Shown: piece by piece, positions 8,101-15,285 of the stretch
Numbering within the stretch: position 1 is the stretch's first letter
Layout: every line of letters starts with the position of its first letter
NCBI GenBank assembly: GCA_902469965.1
Contig: CABREP010000046.1
Coordinates: 1 to 19,033, forward strand
DNA length: 19,033 bases
Reading direction: 5' to 3'
From: Egerieimonas sp900552095
Lineage (GTDB): Bacteria > Bacillota > Clostridia > Lachnospirales > Lachnospiraceae
Program-made: the position numbers and the translations under genes
Notes under the pieces: model-generated
Seen by the model: only the letters and a program-made list of their open reading frames with translations
What the model was told of the DNA's origin: nothing
The model's database searches: none

Positions 8101-8262
8101 AGCAGCTGGTGCTGCGGGAAACTGCGGAGAATAGGGAAACAGGTGAAAGGCCTGTGCGATCTCGTCACTGTATACAGGAGCGGACTGCCATGAAGTCACT
8201 GAGCAATCGGGAAGGCGGCGGTGTGCGTAAAAAACTGTGAGCCAGGAGACCTGCCAGCTGTG
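8101..8262 (+). ncRNA. Cobalamin (B12) riboswitch aptamer
   Basis: The class signature is complete. An outer P1 stem pairs CAGCTGG (8103-8109) with CCAGCTG (8254-8260). The conserved GGGAAACAGGTGAAAGGCCTG core follows in order. Next come the C-A-C-T-G-T element in TCGTCACTGT, the GGGAAGGCGG block, and the B12 box GCCAGGAGACCTGCC (8241-8255). Binding of an adenosyl- or other cobalamin would change folding of the downstream expression platform. The adjacent + strand gene encodes a cobaltochelatase-like protein, a natural target for cobalamin control. Confidence 0.92.
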
Positions 8263-8347
8263 GTACGGGATAATATTCCAGATCACGAGGTTTGATTGTA
8301 CCGAAAAATAGACCAGATGGGGCGACTCATCTTTTTCCGGCATGCTC

Positions 8348-8418
8348 CGGCGCGTTTGAAGGCGGCGCCGCAGATTATACAGTCAAAAAGTGGATTGTAT
8401 GTTCTGCGGTGTTTTTTT
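8348..8418 (+). terminator. Riboswitch expression platform: antiterminator-like hairpin and intrinsic terminator
   Basis: The terminator stem pairs 8366-8374 (CGCCGCAGA) with 8403-8411 (TCTGCGGTG) and continues inward through ATACAGTC / GATTGTAT; T7 follows at 8412-8418. An alternative hairpin, CGGCGC (8348-8353) with GCGCCG (8365-8370), uses part of the same left arm, so the two structures exclude each other. The pairings are seen directly. That cobalamin favours termination is the usual arrangement and is inferred here. Confidence 0.8.
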
Positions 8419-8471
8419 ATCCCAATCTTAGGATCTGAAAATCTGCAGAAAACAGGAAAGGGAGAAAAAAG

Positions 8472-10073
8472 ATGAAGAAACGGATCGCAATGCTTCTGTG
8501 TGCAGCAGCGGTATCTGCATCTCTGATAACAGGATGCGGAGATCACTCTGCGGACAAGAGCGCAGCAAAGCAGGAGGCAGGAGAAGAGAAGGGGACAGAT
8601 CAGGAGGCGGCAGATAAAACGGCAGCGCTGATCGACGCTATTTATGTGCAGGAGTGGACAGATAAGACAGACGAGCAGTGTGCGGAGGCGAAGAAGTCCT
8701 GGGATGCGCTGACGGAGGAACAGAAAGCGCTGGTGGAAGGAGAAAATGCCGACCCGGACTATTTTGGAAGAGATACCGGGGATGCTTCCAAAGATGATCC
8801 CCGCAATCAGGATGAGATTGGGGAGAAGGAGCTTCTCGTAGTCAGTTTTGGAACTTCTTTTAATGACAGCCGGGTGGAAGATATTAAAGGGATTGAAGAT
8901 GCGCTGCAGGAGGCGAATCCGGACTGGTCTGTGAGAAGGGCATTTACAGCTCAGATTATTATCAATCATGTGAAGGCCAGAGACGGGGAAAAGATTGACA
9001 ATATGCAGCAGGCGCTTGACCGGGCAGTGGGAAATGGAGTAAAGAATCTGGTGGTTCAGCCCACTCATCTGATGCATGGGGCGGAGTATGACGAACTGAT
9101 GGAGGCTTTGGAGGCATATCAGGATAAGTTTGAATCGGTGAAGGTGGCGGAGCCGCTTCTGGGCGAAGTGGGCGAGGATGCTTCTGTGATCAATACAGAT
9201 AAAGAGGCCGTAGCCAAGGCGGTTACTGAGGAAGCAGTGAAGACGGCCGGATATGACAGCCTGGAGGCGGCAAAGAAAGACGGAACCGCTTTTGTCTTTA
9301 TGGGGCATGGAACATCCCACACGGCTAAAGTTTCCTACAGCCAGATGCAGACGCAGATGAAAGAGCTGGGATATGAAAATGTCTTTATTGGAACCGTGGA
9401 GGGAGAGCCTGAGGAAACCTCCTGTGAGGCGGTAATCGATGCAGTTTCCAAGGCGGGATATAAAAAAGTAATTCTTCGCCCCCTTATGGTGGTAGCCGGA
9501 GATCATGCCAATAATGATATGGCCGGGGACGAAGAAGATTCCTGGAAGAGCATGTTTGAGGCTTCCGGAAAATTTGATACGGTGGACACTCAGATCGCAG
9601 GTCTGGGGCAGATCAGTGCTATTCAGGATCTGTATGTGGCACACACGAAGGCTGCGATGGAAGGAACGGCGGCAGAAAGTCAGAAAGAGACGGCGGCGGC
9701 TTCTGTGGAAGACGGTGTTTATGAGGCCGAGTTTCATACAGACAGCGGAATGTTTCATGCCAATGAGGCTCACGATGGAAAAGGAAAGCTTACCGTGGAA
9801 AATGGAAAGATGACCTTTCATGTAGCTCTGGCATCCAAAAATATCGTAAATCTTTTCCCGGGGCTTGCCGCGGATGCGGGAAAGGAAGGTGCTGCTTTGC
9901 TGATGCCTACCACAGACACGGTTACGTACAGTGACGGAACAAAAGAAGAGGTTTATGGTTTTGATATTCCGGTTCCGGCTCTGGATCAGGAGTTTGATCT
10001 GGCAATTCTGGGAACCAAGGGAAAGTGGTATGATCATAAAGTGAGCATTTCCAATCCGGTGAAAGCGGAGTAA
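8472..10073 (+). CDS. cbiK: Secreted lipoprotein with CbiK-type sirohydrochlorin cobaltochelatase domain and extra C-terminal domain
   Basis: The protein has 533 residues. Its N-terminus is a lipoprotein signal (MKKRIAMLLC..., lipobox LITGC, Cys22). A short helical segment (about 45-90, ALTEEQKALVEG) resembles helix repeats of Lachnospiraceae surface proteins. The CbiK fold spans about 115-390: LLVVSFGTSFNDSR, VQPTHLMHGAEYD, GHGTSH (His279), V-E-G-E-P (Glu310) and AGDHANND (His345). The H-E-H spacing is compatible with the metal-binding set of CbiK enzymes, which insert Co2+ (or Fe2+) into sirohydrochlorin. The last 120 residues (about 412-533, from EDGVYEAEF) form a separate beta-rich domain after a low-complexity linker, recalling small ligand-binding domains of secreted Clostridia proteins; its role is unknown. 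Placement behind a cobalamin riboswitch supports a cobalt/tetrapyrrole role. The cell-surface location is unusual for a biosynthetic chelatase. Ribosome binding site AAAGGGAG. Confidence 0.88.
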   Translation: MKKRIAMLLCAAAVSASLITGCGDHSADKSAAKQEAGEEKGTDQEAADKTAALIDAIYVQEWTDKTDEQCAEAKKSWDALTEEQKALVEGENADPDYFGRDTGDASKDDPRNQDEIGEKELLVVSFGTSFNDSRVEDIKGIEDALQEANPDWSVRRAFTAQIIINHVKARDGEKIDNMQQALDRAVGNGVKNLVVQPTHLMHGAEYDELMEALEAYQDKFESVKVAEPLLGEVGEDASVINTDKEAVAKAVTEEAVKTAGYDSLEAAKKDGTAFVFMGHGTSHTAKVSYSQMQTQMKELGYENVFIGTVEGEPEETSCEAVIDAVSKAGYKKVILRPLMVVAGDHANNDMAGDEEDSWKSMFEASGKFDTVDTQIAGLGQISAIQDLYVAHTKAAMEGTAAESQKETAAASVEDGVYEAEFHTDSGMFHANEAHDGKGKLTVENGKMTFHVALASKNIVNLFPGLAADAGKEGAALLMPTTDTVTYSDGTKEEVYGFDIPVPALDQEFDLAILGTKGKWYDHKVSISNPVKAE

Positions 10074-10094
10074 AACAGAATACAGAAAAACAGC

Positions 10095-10141
10095 AAAAAA
10101 GTATTGGCGGGGATTCCTTTCCCTGGCAGTACTTTTTTGTT
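10095..10141 (+). terminator. Intrinsic terminator after the chelatase gene
   Basis: AAAAAAGTATTGGCGGGG (10095-10112) can fold onto CCCTGGCAGTACTTTTTT (10121-10138), with one internal mismatch region and G-U pairs; T-rich sequence continues to 10143. It lies 20 bp after the stop codon and is nearly symmetric, but no gene reads into it from the other side. Confidence 0.75.
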
Positions 10142-10169
10142 TTGCAGGAAGGAAGAAATGTGATACACT
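10142..10169 (+). promoter_or_regulatory. Probable promoter of the nuclease/glycosylase gene cluster
   Basis: TTGCAG (10142-10147) and TACACT (10164-10169) are separated by 16 bp, directly after the terminator and 25 bp before the first start codon. The -10 box is only a partial match. Confidence 0.5.
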
Positions 10170-10194
10170 GACAGGAGAAAAGAGGTGAGAGCGC

Positions 10195-10611
10195 ATGATT
10201 TTGATTGTGTGTCTGGATGAAAATAAGGGGATGCTCTTTAATCGCCGGCGGCAGAGCCGGGATCGGGCTGTGACAGAAGATATGATAAAAATTTCGCAGG
10301 GAACTGTGCTGTGGATCGCTCCTTACAGCGCAGGGCTTTTTGAGAAAGAGATTCCCACACTTCGGATAGAGGAGGATTATCTGGAGAAAGCCGGGGCGGG
10401 AGAGTTTTGTTTTGCAGAAGAACTGCCGGAATGCTATGGGTTTGCAGGGGTGGAGAAACTGATCGTTTACTGGTGGAACCGCAGATATCCCTCCGACAGA
10501 ACATTTCCGGGGAACTGGGAAGATTTTATCCTGGAGGAGACCGGAGATTTCCCGGGGACATCTCATGAGAAGATAACGAGAGAGATTTACAGAATGAGAA
10601 AGGACAGTTAA
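10195..10611 (+). CDS. Conserved hypothetical protein, 138 residues
   Basis: ATG 10195 is preceded by AGGTGA at 10183-10188, a good ribosome binding site. The product is small, charged and has no signal peptide or membrane helix, so it is probably cytoplasmic. Visible blocks are ILIVCLDENKGMLFNRRRQS at the N-terminus, an I-x-E-D-Y-L-E-K-A-G-x-G-E-F-C-F stretch in the middle, V-Y-W-W-N-R-R-Y-P-S-D, and S-H-E-K-I-T-R-E-I-Y near the end. It looks like a conserved Clostridia family, but I cannot assign a function. The stop codon is 2 bp before the secreted nuclease gene, so the two are translationally linked. A regulatory or protective role towards the nuclease is conceivable but unsupported. Confidence 0.8.
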   Translation: MILIVCLDENKGMLFNRRRQSRDRAVTEDMIKISQGTVLWIAPYSAGLFEKEIPTLRIEEDYLEKAGAGEFCFAEELPECYGFAGVEKLIVYWWNRRYPSDRTFPGNWEDFILEETGDFPGTSHEKITREIYRMRKDS

Positions 10612-10613
10612 AG

Positions 10614-11519
10614 ATGAAGAGGAGAAAACAGATCGGGATTATTCTGCTGTGCGGTTTTTTGTGTATAGGAACTGCAGGATGCGGAGAGACGGTGAGCGGA
10701 AGCGCAGACACGCAGACAGGAAATGCAGCGCAGTCGGAAAATATTGCACTGGAGGAAATACCGGAGTACAGCGGGCAGCCTTATGTGGAGATCAACGGAA
10801 ACGTACCGGAGCTGGAGGAGGAAGCAGAGGAATCGTATGAGACTTACAGTCCGCTGGATGAACTGGGACGCTGCGGAACGGCGGAGGCGAATGTGGGAAC
10901 TGATACCATGCCGACGAAAGAGAGGGAGGGAATCGGTCAGGTAAAGCCTTCCGGCTGGCATACAGTGAAATATGATCATGTGGATGGAAAATATCTGTAT
11001 AACCGCTGTCATCTGATCGGTTATCAGCTTACAGCAGAAAATGCCAATGAGGAAAATCTGATCACAGGAACCAGGTATATGAACGTGGAGGGGATGCTCC
11101 CTTTTGAAAACATGGTGGCAGATTATGTAAAAGAAACGGGAAATCATGTGCAGTACCGGGTGACTCCGGTGTATGAAGGGGATAATCTGGTAGCCTCCGG
11201 AGTTCAGATGGAAGCCCGTTCTGTAGAGGATGCGGGGGAAGGGATCAGTTATAATGTGTTTGTCTATAATGTACAGCCGGGAGTGGAGATCGATTATGCT
11301 ACCGGGGAAAGCCGGGAAAGTACAGACGACGGGGCGGACAGCCGAAGCGAGGACGGGCAGAAAGAGACTTACATTTTGAATACAAACACGAAGAAGTTTC
11401 ACAGGCCCTCTTGCTCCAGTGTGGAAGAAATTAGTGCGGAAAACTGGCAGGAATTTACAGGAACAAAAGAAGAGGTGACGGCTCAGGGATATGAGGCCTG
11501 TCAGCGATGCAGACCCTGA
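10614..11519 (+). CDS. DNA/RNA non-specific endonuclease, lipoprotein
   Basis: The 301-residue product begins with a signal ending in the lipobox G-T-A-G-C (Cys23), placing it outside the membrane. The nuclease domain (about 60-215) carries Y-N-R-C-H-L-I-G-Y-Q, with His133 as the likely general base, and the metal-binding Asn148 in N-E-E-N-L-I-T-G-T-R-Y-M-N. This is the beta-beta-alpha-metal arrangement of NUC-type and DNA-entry nucleases. The C-terminal 50 residues (YILNTNTKKFHRPSCSS ... YEACQRCRP) form a small Cys-rich, Ada-like metal-binding module common at the end of Firmicutes exported proteins. It probably degrades extracellular DNA/RNA or takes part in DNA uptake or nutrition. ATG 10614 follows the upstream stop by 2 bp, with AAAGGA at a suitable distance. 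Confidence 0.88.
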   Translation: MKRRKQIGIILLCGFLCIGTAGCGETVSGSADTQTGNAAQSENIALEEIPEYSGQPYVEINGNVPELEEEAEESYETYSPLDELGRCGTAEANVGTDTMPTKEREGIGQVKPSGWHTVKYDHVDGKYLYNRCHLIGYQLTAENANEENLITGTRYMNVEGMLPFENMVADYVKETGNHVQYRVTPVYEGDNLVASGVQMEARSVEDAGEGISYNVFVYNVQPGVEIDYATGESRESTDDGADSRSEDGQKETYILNTNTKKFHRPSCSSVEEISAENWQEFTGTKEEVTAQGYEACQRCRP

Positions 11520-11537
11520 CAGCAGGAGAAGAGAAGG

Positions 11538-12359
11538 ATGGAAAGAAGGTTTCAAAATTTCAGTATTGTCCAGATCTGTGATTCCGGCCAGTGTTTTCGG
11601 ATGGAGCCAAGGGGAGGGCACACCTGGCAGCTTGTGGCGAAAGACCGTTATCTGGAGGTGGCTCAGGAGGGAGACAAATGCTGTTTTTCCTGTGAGGAGG
11701 AAGAATTTTCCGGGTTCTGGGAAGAATATTTTGATTTGAAGAGAGATTATGGAAGCTGCATAGATCGTATTAATCCCGGAGACCGGTATCTGACGCAGGC
11801 GGCTGAATTTGGATCTGGTATCCGGATTCTCCGCCAGGATCTTTGGGAAATGATCGTTTCTTTTCTGATTTCCCAGCAAAATAACATAGGAAGGATCCGG
11901 CGCTGTATCCAGAATCTCTGTGAGCAGTACGGGGAGAGAAAACAGAATTTCCGGGGAGAGGTTTACTATGCTTTTCCGAAACCGGAGGTGCTGGCAGAAC
12001 TTCCGGAAGAGGCACTAAAAGAATGTAATCTGGGATACCGGAGCCGGTATGTGGTGCGGACTGCCCGGGCTGTGTGCGATGGGAAGACGGATCTGGAGAA
12101 GATAGCAGTCCTTCCGTATAAGAAGGCAAAGGAAGAACTGCTGCAGCTTTTTGGCGTGGGGGATAAGGTGGCTGACTGTATCTGTCTGTTTGCCCTGCAT
12201 CATCTGGAGGCTTTTCCCGTGGATACTCATATCCGCCAGGCGCTGGAGCTTCATTATAAGAGAGGATTTCCTGCACGAAGGTACAGAGGGGTGCAGGGAA
12301 TCTTGCAGCAGTACATTTTTTATTATGAACTGAAAGGAAAGAAGGAGGCAGAAAAATGA
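11538..12359 (+). CDS. OGG1-type 8-oxoguanine DNA glycosylase/AP lyase
   Basis: This is a base-excision repair enzyme of the HhH-GPD superfamily, 273 residues, cytoplasmic. The N-terminal half has the OGG1-like beta domain (F-S-I-V-Q-I-C-D-S-G-Q-C-F-R, matching the D-x-x-Q-x-F-R signature). The helical part contains F-L-I-S-Q-Q-N-N-I and the helix-hairpin-helix L-F-G-V-G-D-K-V-A-D-C-I-C. Lys210 is the Schiff-base nucleophile and Asp229 (P-V-D-T-H) the catalytic acid; their spacing of 19 equals that of human OGG1 (K249/D268). The protein is shorter than the human one but complete for bacterial OGG1 homologues. AGGAG (11524-11528) precedes the start, 18 bp after the nuclease gene. Confidence 0.92.
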   Translation: MERRFQNFSIVQICDSGQCFRMEPRGGHTWQLVAKDRYLEVAQEGDKCCFSCEEEEFSGFWEEYFDLKRDYGSCIDRINPGDRYLTQAAEFGSGIRILRQDLWEMIVSFLISQQNNIGRIRRCIQNLCEQYGERKQNFRGEVYYAFPKPEVLAELPEEALKECNLGYRSRYVVRTARAVCDGKTDLEKIAVLPYKKAKEELLQLFGVGDKVADCICLFALHHLEAFPVDTHIRQALELHYKRGFPARRYRGVQGILQQYIFYYELKGKKEAEK

Positions 12360-13354
12360 AGATGGACAAGCTGGGGATCCGGGAGATTCCTTTTGAGGAG
12401 ATCGGGGAACTTAAGATCGGGCACGCGGCGGACGAGGAAGCAGGTACCGGCTGTACCGTGCTGATTTCGGAGAAAGGAATGGCGGCAGCTGCAGATGTGC
12501 GGGGAGGCGGCCCTGCATCGAGAGAGACTGCCCTTCTGGCTCCGTTGACAGCCTCTGACGTTATCCATGCGGTAGTCTTAAGCGGTGGAAGCGCGTTTGG
12601 ACTGGAAGCGGGCTGCGGTGTGGCAGAGTTTCTGGAGGAAAAAGGGATCGGATTCGAGACCGGATACGCGAAAGTTCCACTGGTCTGCCAGTCCTGTATC
12701 TATGATCTGGGCGTGGGATCGGCGAAAATCCGTCCGGATAAAAAAATGGGATATGACGCCTGTGCAGATGCCTGGGAGGGAAAGCACAGGGGCTGTCAGG
12801 GAAATGTGGGCGCGGGAATGGGCGCTTCCGTGGGGAAGGCACGGGGCGGAATGGGGATGATGAAGTCCGGTCTGGGAACCTGCGGCCTGCAGCTGGGAGA
12901 GTTAAAAGTGGGAGCGATGGTGGTGGTAAATGCACTGGGAGATATTTACGACTGTCATACACATGAGAAGATAGCCGGCCTGAGAAATCTTTCCGGAGAC
13001 GGGTTTGATGACTGCGAGACAGAACTTCTGGCGCTTCTTGCGAAGGCGGAGCAGAAAAATCTGTTTACAGCCAATACGACCATAGGTGTGGTGGCAACAA
13101 ATGCCGGCTTAAATAAAATGGAACTGCAGAGGGTCTGCTCCGCCAGCCACAACGGGTATGCCAGGACGATCCGGCCGGTACATACATCTGCGGATGGGGA
13201 TAGTATTTATGCAGTTTCGGTCGGAGATTTGAAGGGAAATGTGGACATGATAAGTGCGCTTGCCACGGAGGCCATGGCGAGAGCGGTGAATGCGGCGGTA
13301 CGCATGGCGGAAGAGAAATATGGGATTCCCAGTGTGAGAAAAATTATTTCATAA
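12356..13354 (+). CDS. P1 family peptidase (DmpA/S58-type aminopeptidase)
   Basis: This 332-residue N-terminal-nucleophile enzyme is made as a precursor that cleaves itself into two chains. Family features include the D-V-R-G-G-G-P-A-S-R-E-T block (about 47-59), H-A-V-V-L-S-G-G-S-A-F-G-L (72-84), the G-V-G-S-A region and the cleavage site N-T-T-I-G-V-V-A-T-N, with Asn240 before Thr241/Thr242 as nucleophile candidates. In DmpA the residue is a serine; threonine-type sites occur in the wider family. Members act as D-aminopeptidases or beta-peptidyl aminopeptidases; the physiological substrate here is unknown. ATG 12356 overlaps the glycosylase stop in an ATGA arrangement, with GGAGG at 12344-12348, so the two genes are translationally coupled. 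Confidence 0.88.
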   Translation: MKMDKLGIREIPFEEIGELKIGHAADEEAGTGCTVLISEKGMAAAADVRGGGPASRETALLAPLTASDVIHAVVLSGGSAFGLEAGCGVAEFLEEKGIGFETGYAKVPLVCQSCIYDLGVGSAKIRPDKKMGYDACADAWEGKHRGCQGNVGAGMGASVGKARGGMGMMKSGLGTCGLQLGELKVGAMVVVNALGDIYDCHTHEKIAGLRNLSGDGFDDCETELLALLAKAEQKNLFTANTTIGVVATNAGLNKMELQRVCSASHNGYARTIRPVHTSADGDSIYAVSVGDLKGNVDMISALATEAMARAVNAAVRMAEEKYGIPSVRKIIS

Positions 13355-13375
13355 TGTGAAAAAATATGCTATACT
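13347..13375 (+). promoter_or_regulatory. Promoter of xylB (extended -10)
   Basis: TATACT (13370-13375) carries a TG one base upstream (13367-13368), the extended -10 motif. The -35 (TTTCAT, 13347-13352, 17 bp spacing) is weak, as tolerated by extended -10 promoters. It overlaps the end of the peptidase gene. Confidence 0.5.
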
Positions 13376-13412
13376 GGACTCATAAAAAAGCGCAGAGCTG
13401 GGAGGGAAAGGT

Positions 13413-14879
13413 ATGTTGTATATAGGTGTTGATTTGGGGACTTCAGCGGTAAAACTGCTCTTGATGGATCAGGAGGGAAAGATTCATAAGATTGTTTCCA
13501 GAGAGTATCCGCTCTCATTTCCCCATCCGGGCTGGTCAGAGCAGAATCCGGAAGACTGGTTTCATCAGACTGCAGAAGGAATCCGGGAGCTGACAGAAGG
13601 GTGTGACAGGGATCAGATTGAAGGAATCAGCTTCGGCGGCCAGATGCACGGTCTGGTGGTTCTGGATGAGGAGGACCGGGTAATCCGGCCGGCCATTCTG
13701 TGGAATGACGGACGGACAGAGGAGGAAACCGTTTATCTGAACCGGGAGATAGGAAAGGAGAAGCTTTCTTCCTGCACGGCGAATATTGCTTTCGCAGGAT
13801 TCACAGCGCCCAAGATTCTGTGGATGAAGAAGCACGAGCCGGAGAATTTCCGGAGGATCCGCAGGATCATGCTTCCCAAAGATTATCTTGTATATCGGCT
13901 GTCCGGAGAATTTTGTACCGATTATTCAGACGCTTCCGGGACACTGCTGCTGGATGTGGAACACAGGCGCTGGTCGGAAGAGATGATGGAGATCTGCGGG
14001 ATAAAGAAGGAGCAGCTCCCCAGACTGTGTGAGAGCTATGAGGCAGTGGGTGAGATCCTTCCGGAGCAGGCAGAGGGGCTGGGACTTCCGGGGACAGTGC
14101 GGATCGTTGCCGGTGCGGGGGATAATGCGGCGGCGGCAGTGGGAACAGGAACTGTGGGCGAGGGAGGCTGTAATCTTTCTCTGGGAACTTCGGGCACACT
14201 GTTTATTTCCAGCCGGACGTTCGGTGTGGATGAAAATAATGCGCTGCATTCTTTTGCCCATGCAGACGGGGGATATCACCTGATGGGATGTATGCTGAGT
14301 GCAGCTTCCTGCAATAAATGGTGGATGGAAGAAATTCTGCGTACAGATCAGTATCAGCAGGAACAGAAGGGGATTGAAAAACTGGGAGAAAATCAGGTCT
14401 TCTACCTGCCCTATCTGATGGGAGAGCGTTCTCCTCACAATGATCCGAGAGCCAGAGCGACTTTTACCGGAATGACCATGGATACAACGCGGGAAGATAT
14501 GACGCTGGCAGTTCTGGAAGGGGTGGCCTTTGGACTGCGGGATTCGCTTGAAGTGGCCAGAAATCTGGGCCGGGAGATCACCAGGACCAGAATCTGCGGC
14601 GGTGGAGCAAAAAGCCCGCTGTGGAGAAAAATTATTGCCAATGTGATGAATGTCACTGTGGAAGTGATTGAGAGTGAGGAAGGACCGGGTTACGGTGCAG
14701 CCATTCTGGCAGCGGTGGGCTGCGGGGCTTTCCGGACGGTACAGGAAGCGGCGGAAAAACTGGTAAAGGTGGTTCAGACAGTAGAGCCGGAACCGGAACT
14801 GGTGGAAAAATATGAGCGCAGGTATCAGAAATTCCGCCTGCTGTATCCTGCCTTAAAAGAGACGTTTCAGAAACTTTAA
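13413..14879 (+). CDS. xylB: Xylulokinase
   Basis: This FGGY-family sugar kinase, 488 residues, phosphorylates D-xylulose to xylulose-5-phosphate for the pentose phosphate pathway. The N-terminal phosphate-binding Y-I-G-V-D-L-G-T-S (Asp7), the H-P-G-W-S-E-Q-N-P-E-D-W motif, G-G-Q-M-H-G-L-V and L-W-N-D-G-R-T are xylulokinase hallmarks. The catalytic base is Asp237 in G-A-G-D-N-A-A-A-A-V-G, followed by L-G-T-S-G-T-L-F and C-terminal C-G-G-G-A-K-S-P-L-W. Length and motifs indicate an intact enzyme. Start ATG 13413 has GGAGG at 13401-13405. No xylose isomerase lies nearby; the only candidate partner in the window is the polyol dehydrogenase 1.8 kb downstream on the opposite strand. Confidence 0.94.
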   Translation: MLYIGVDLGTSAVKLLLMDQEGKIHKIVSREYPLSFPHPGWSEQNPEDWFHQTAEGIRELTEGCDRDQIEGISFGGQMHGLVVLDEEDRVIRPAILWNDGRTEEETVYLNREIGKEKLSSCTANIAFAGFTAPKILWMKKHEPENFRRIRRIMLPKDYLVYRLSGEFCTDYSDASGTLLLDVEHRRWSEEMMEICGIKKEQLPRLCESYEAVGEILPEQAEGLGLPGTVRIVAGAGDNAAAAVGTGTVGEGGCNLSLGTSGTLFISSRTFGVDENNALHSFAHADGGYHLMGCMLSAASCNKWWMEEILRTDQYQQEQKGIEKLGENQVFYLPYLMGERSPHNDPRARATFTGMTMDTTREDMTLAVLEGVAFGLRDSLEVARNLGREITRTRICGGGAKSPLWRKIIANVMNVTVEVIESEEGPGYGAAILAAVGCGAFRTVQEAAEKLVKVVQTVEPEPELVEKYERRYQKFRLLYPALKETFQKL

Positions 14880-14880
14880 T

Positions 14881-14902
14881 CCTGCCCGGATATGAGGGGC
14901 AG
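14881..14902. terminator. Weak hairpin between convergent genes
   Basis: CTGCCC and GGGCAG flank a short loop between the ends of xylB and the convergent small gene. No T-run follows on either strand, so termination by this element is doubtful. Confidence 0.3.
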
Positions 14903-14912
14903 CTGGGAGGGC

Positions 14913-15158
14913 TTAGCGGAGAGCGGCAGCCAGGCATTCCGGCAGATGTTCTCCGTGCGCTCTGTGGATAGCGACACATTCTTTGCAGTTTCCGTGGTAG
15001 CGGCAGTCTTTTTTCTTACAGGGACAGTGATCTTTTACTGCATATTCCGTGCGGAAGGCGGCGGCAAATGCTTCCTGCAGCTGCAGGCCTTCTGCGCGGC
15101 GTCCCAGATGAAAGAGCCGCATAGCTTCTTTTTCTGTTTCATTTCCTTCGATAATCAT
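14913..15158 (-). CDS. Small cysteine-rich protein, 81 residues
   Basis: On the minus strand, ATG 15156-15158 (MIIEGNETEKEAMRLF) is preceded by a strong GGAGG (15164-15168). The start is therefore placed here, not at the longer in-frame methionine. The N-terminal half is helical and charged. The C-terminal half carries a dense Cys/His pattern: C-P-C-K-K-K-D-C-R-Y-H-G-N-C-K-E-C-V-A-I-H, then H-L-P-E-C. This looks like a zinc-binding or iron-sulfur module of a small, widely conserved but uncharacterised Clostridia family. It points towards xylB and away from the AraC-type regulator gene, with about 130 bp of shared upstream DNA. Confidence 0.75.
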   Translation of the reverse strand: MIIEGNETEKEAMRLFHLGRRAEGLQLQEAFAAAFRTEYAVKDHCPCKKKDCRYHGNCKECVAIHRAHGEHLPECLAAALR

Positions 15159-15199
15159 ACGAACCTCCAAAATAAAATCATAATTTTGTTTGCGATAAA

Positions 15200-15247
15200 A
15201 GAATATCACGAAAATCAGTGGGAAAATAGCAGAATATCCGCTATAAT
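15200..15247 (+). promoter_or_regulatory. Candidate promoter/operator of the AraC-type regulator
   Basis: A perfect TATAAT (15242-15247) lies 39 bp upstream of the regulator start, without a convincing -35. Just upstream, AGAATATC occurs twice in the same direction (15200-15207 and 15231-15238), 31 bp apart or about three helical turns. That is a plausible arrangement for an AraC-type direct-repeat operator. Confidence 0.4.
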
Positions 15248-15285
15248 ATAGTAAAATAGTTTCATTTTTGATGGGAGTGAGGAGG

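Noticed and set aside
10095..10141. Considered as a bidirectional terminator serving a minus-strand gene
   Set aside because: No minus-strand gene ends there, so only the + strand role is supported.
8283..10196. Long minus-strand open frame of about 637 codons opposite the chelatase gene
   Set aside because: It lies antisense to a gene with clear domains, crosses the terminator and riboswitch platform, lacks a ribosome binding site and has a protein composition (many Cys, His, Arg, Leu) typical of a shadow frame.
10608..11879. Minus-strand open frame of about 423 codons opposite the nuclease and glycosylase genes
   Set aside because: Shadow of two well-supported + strand genes; no recognisable motif and it spans their junction.
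14892..15251. Plus-strand open frame of 119 codons across the small Cys-rich gene
   Set aside because: No ribosome binding site, and the opposite strand has GGAGG plus a conserved-looking Cys/His pattern.
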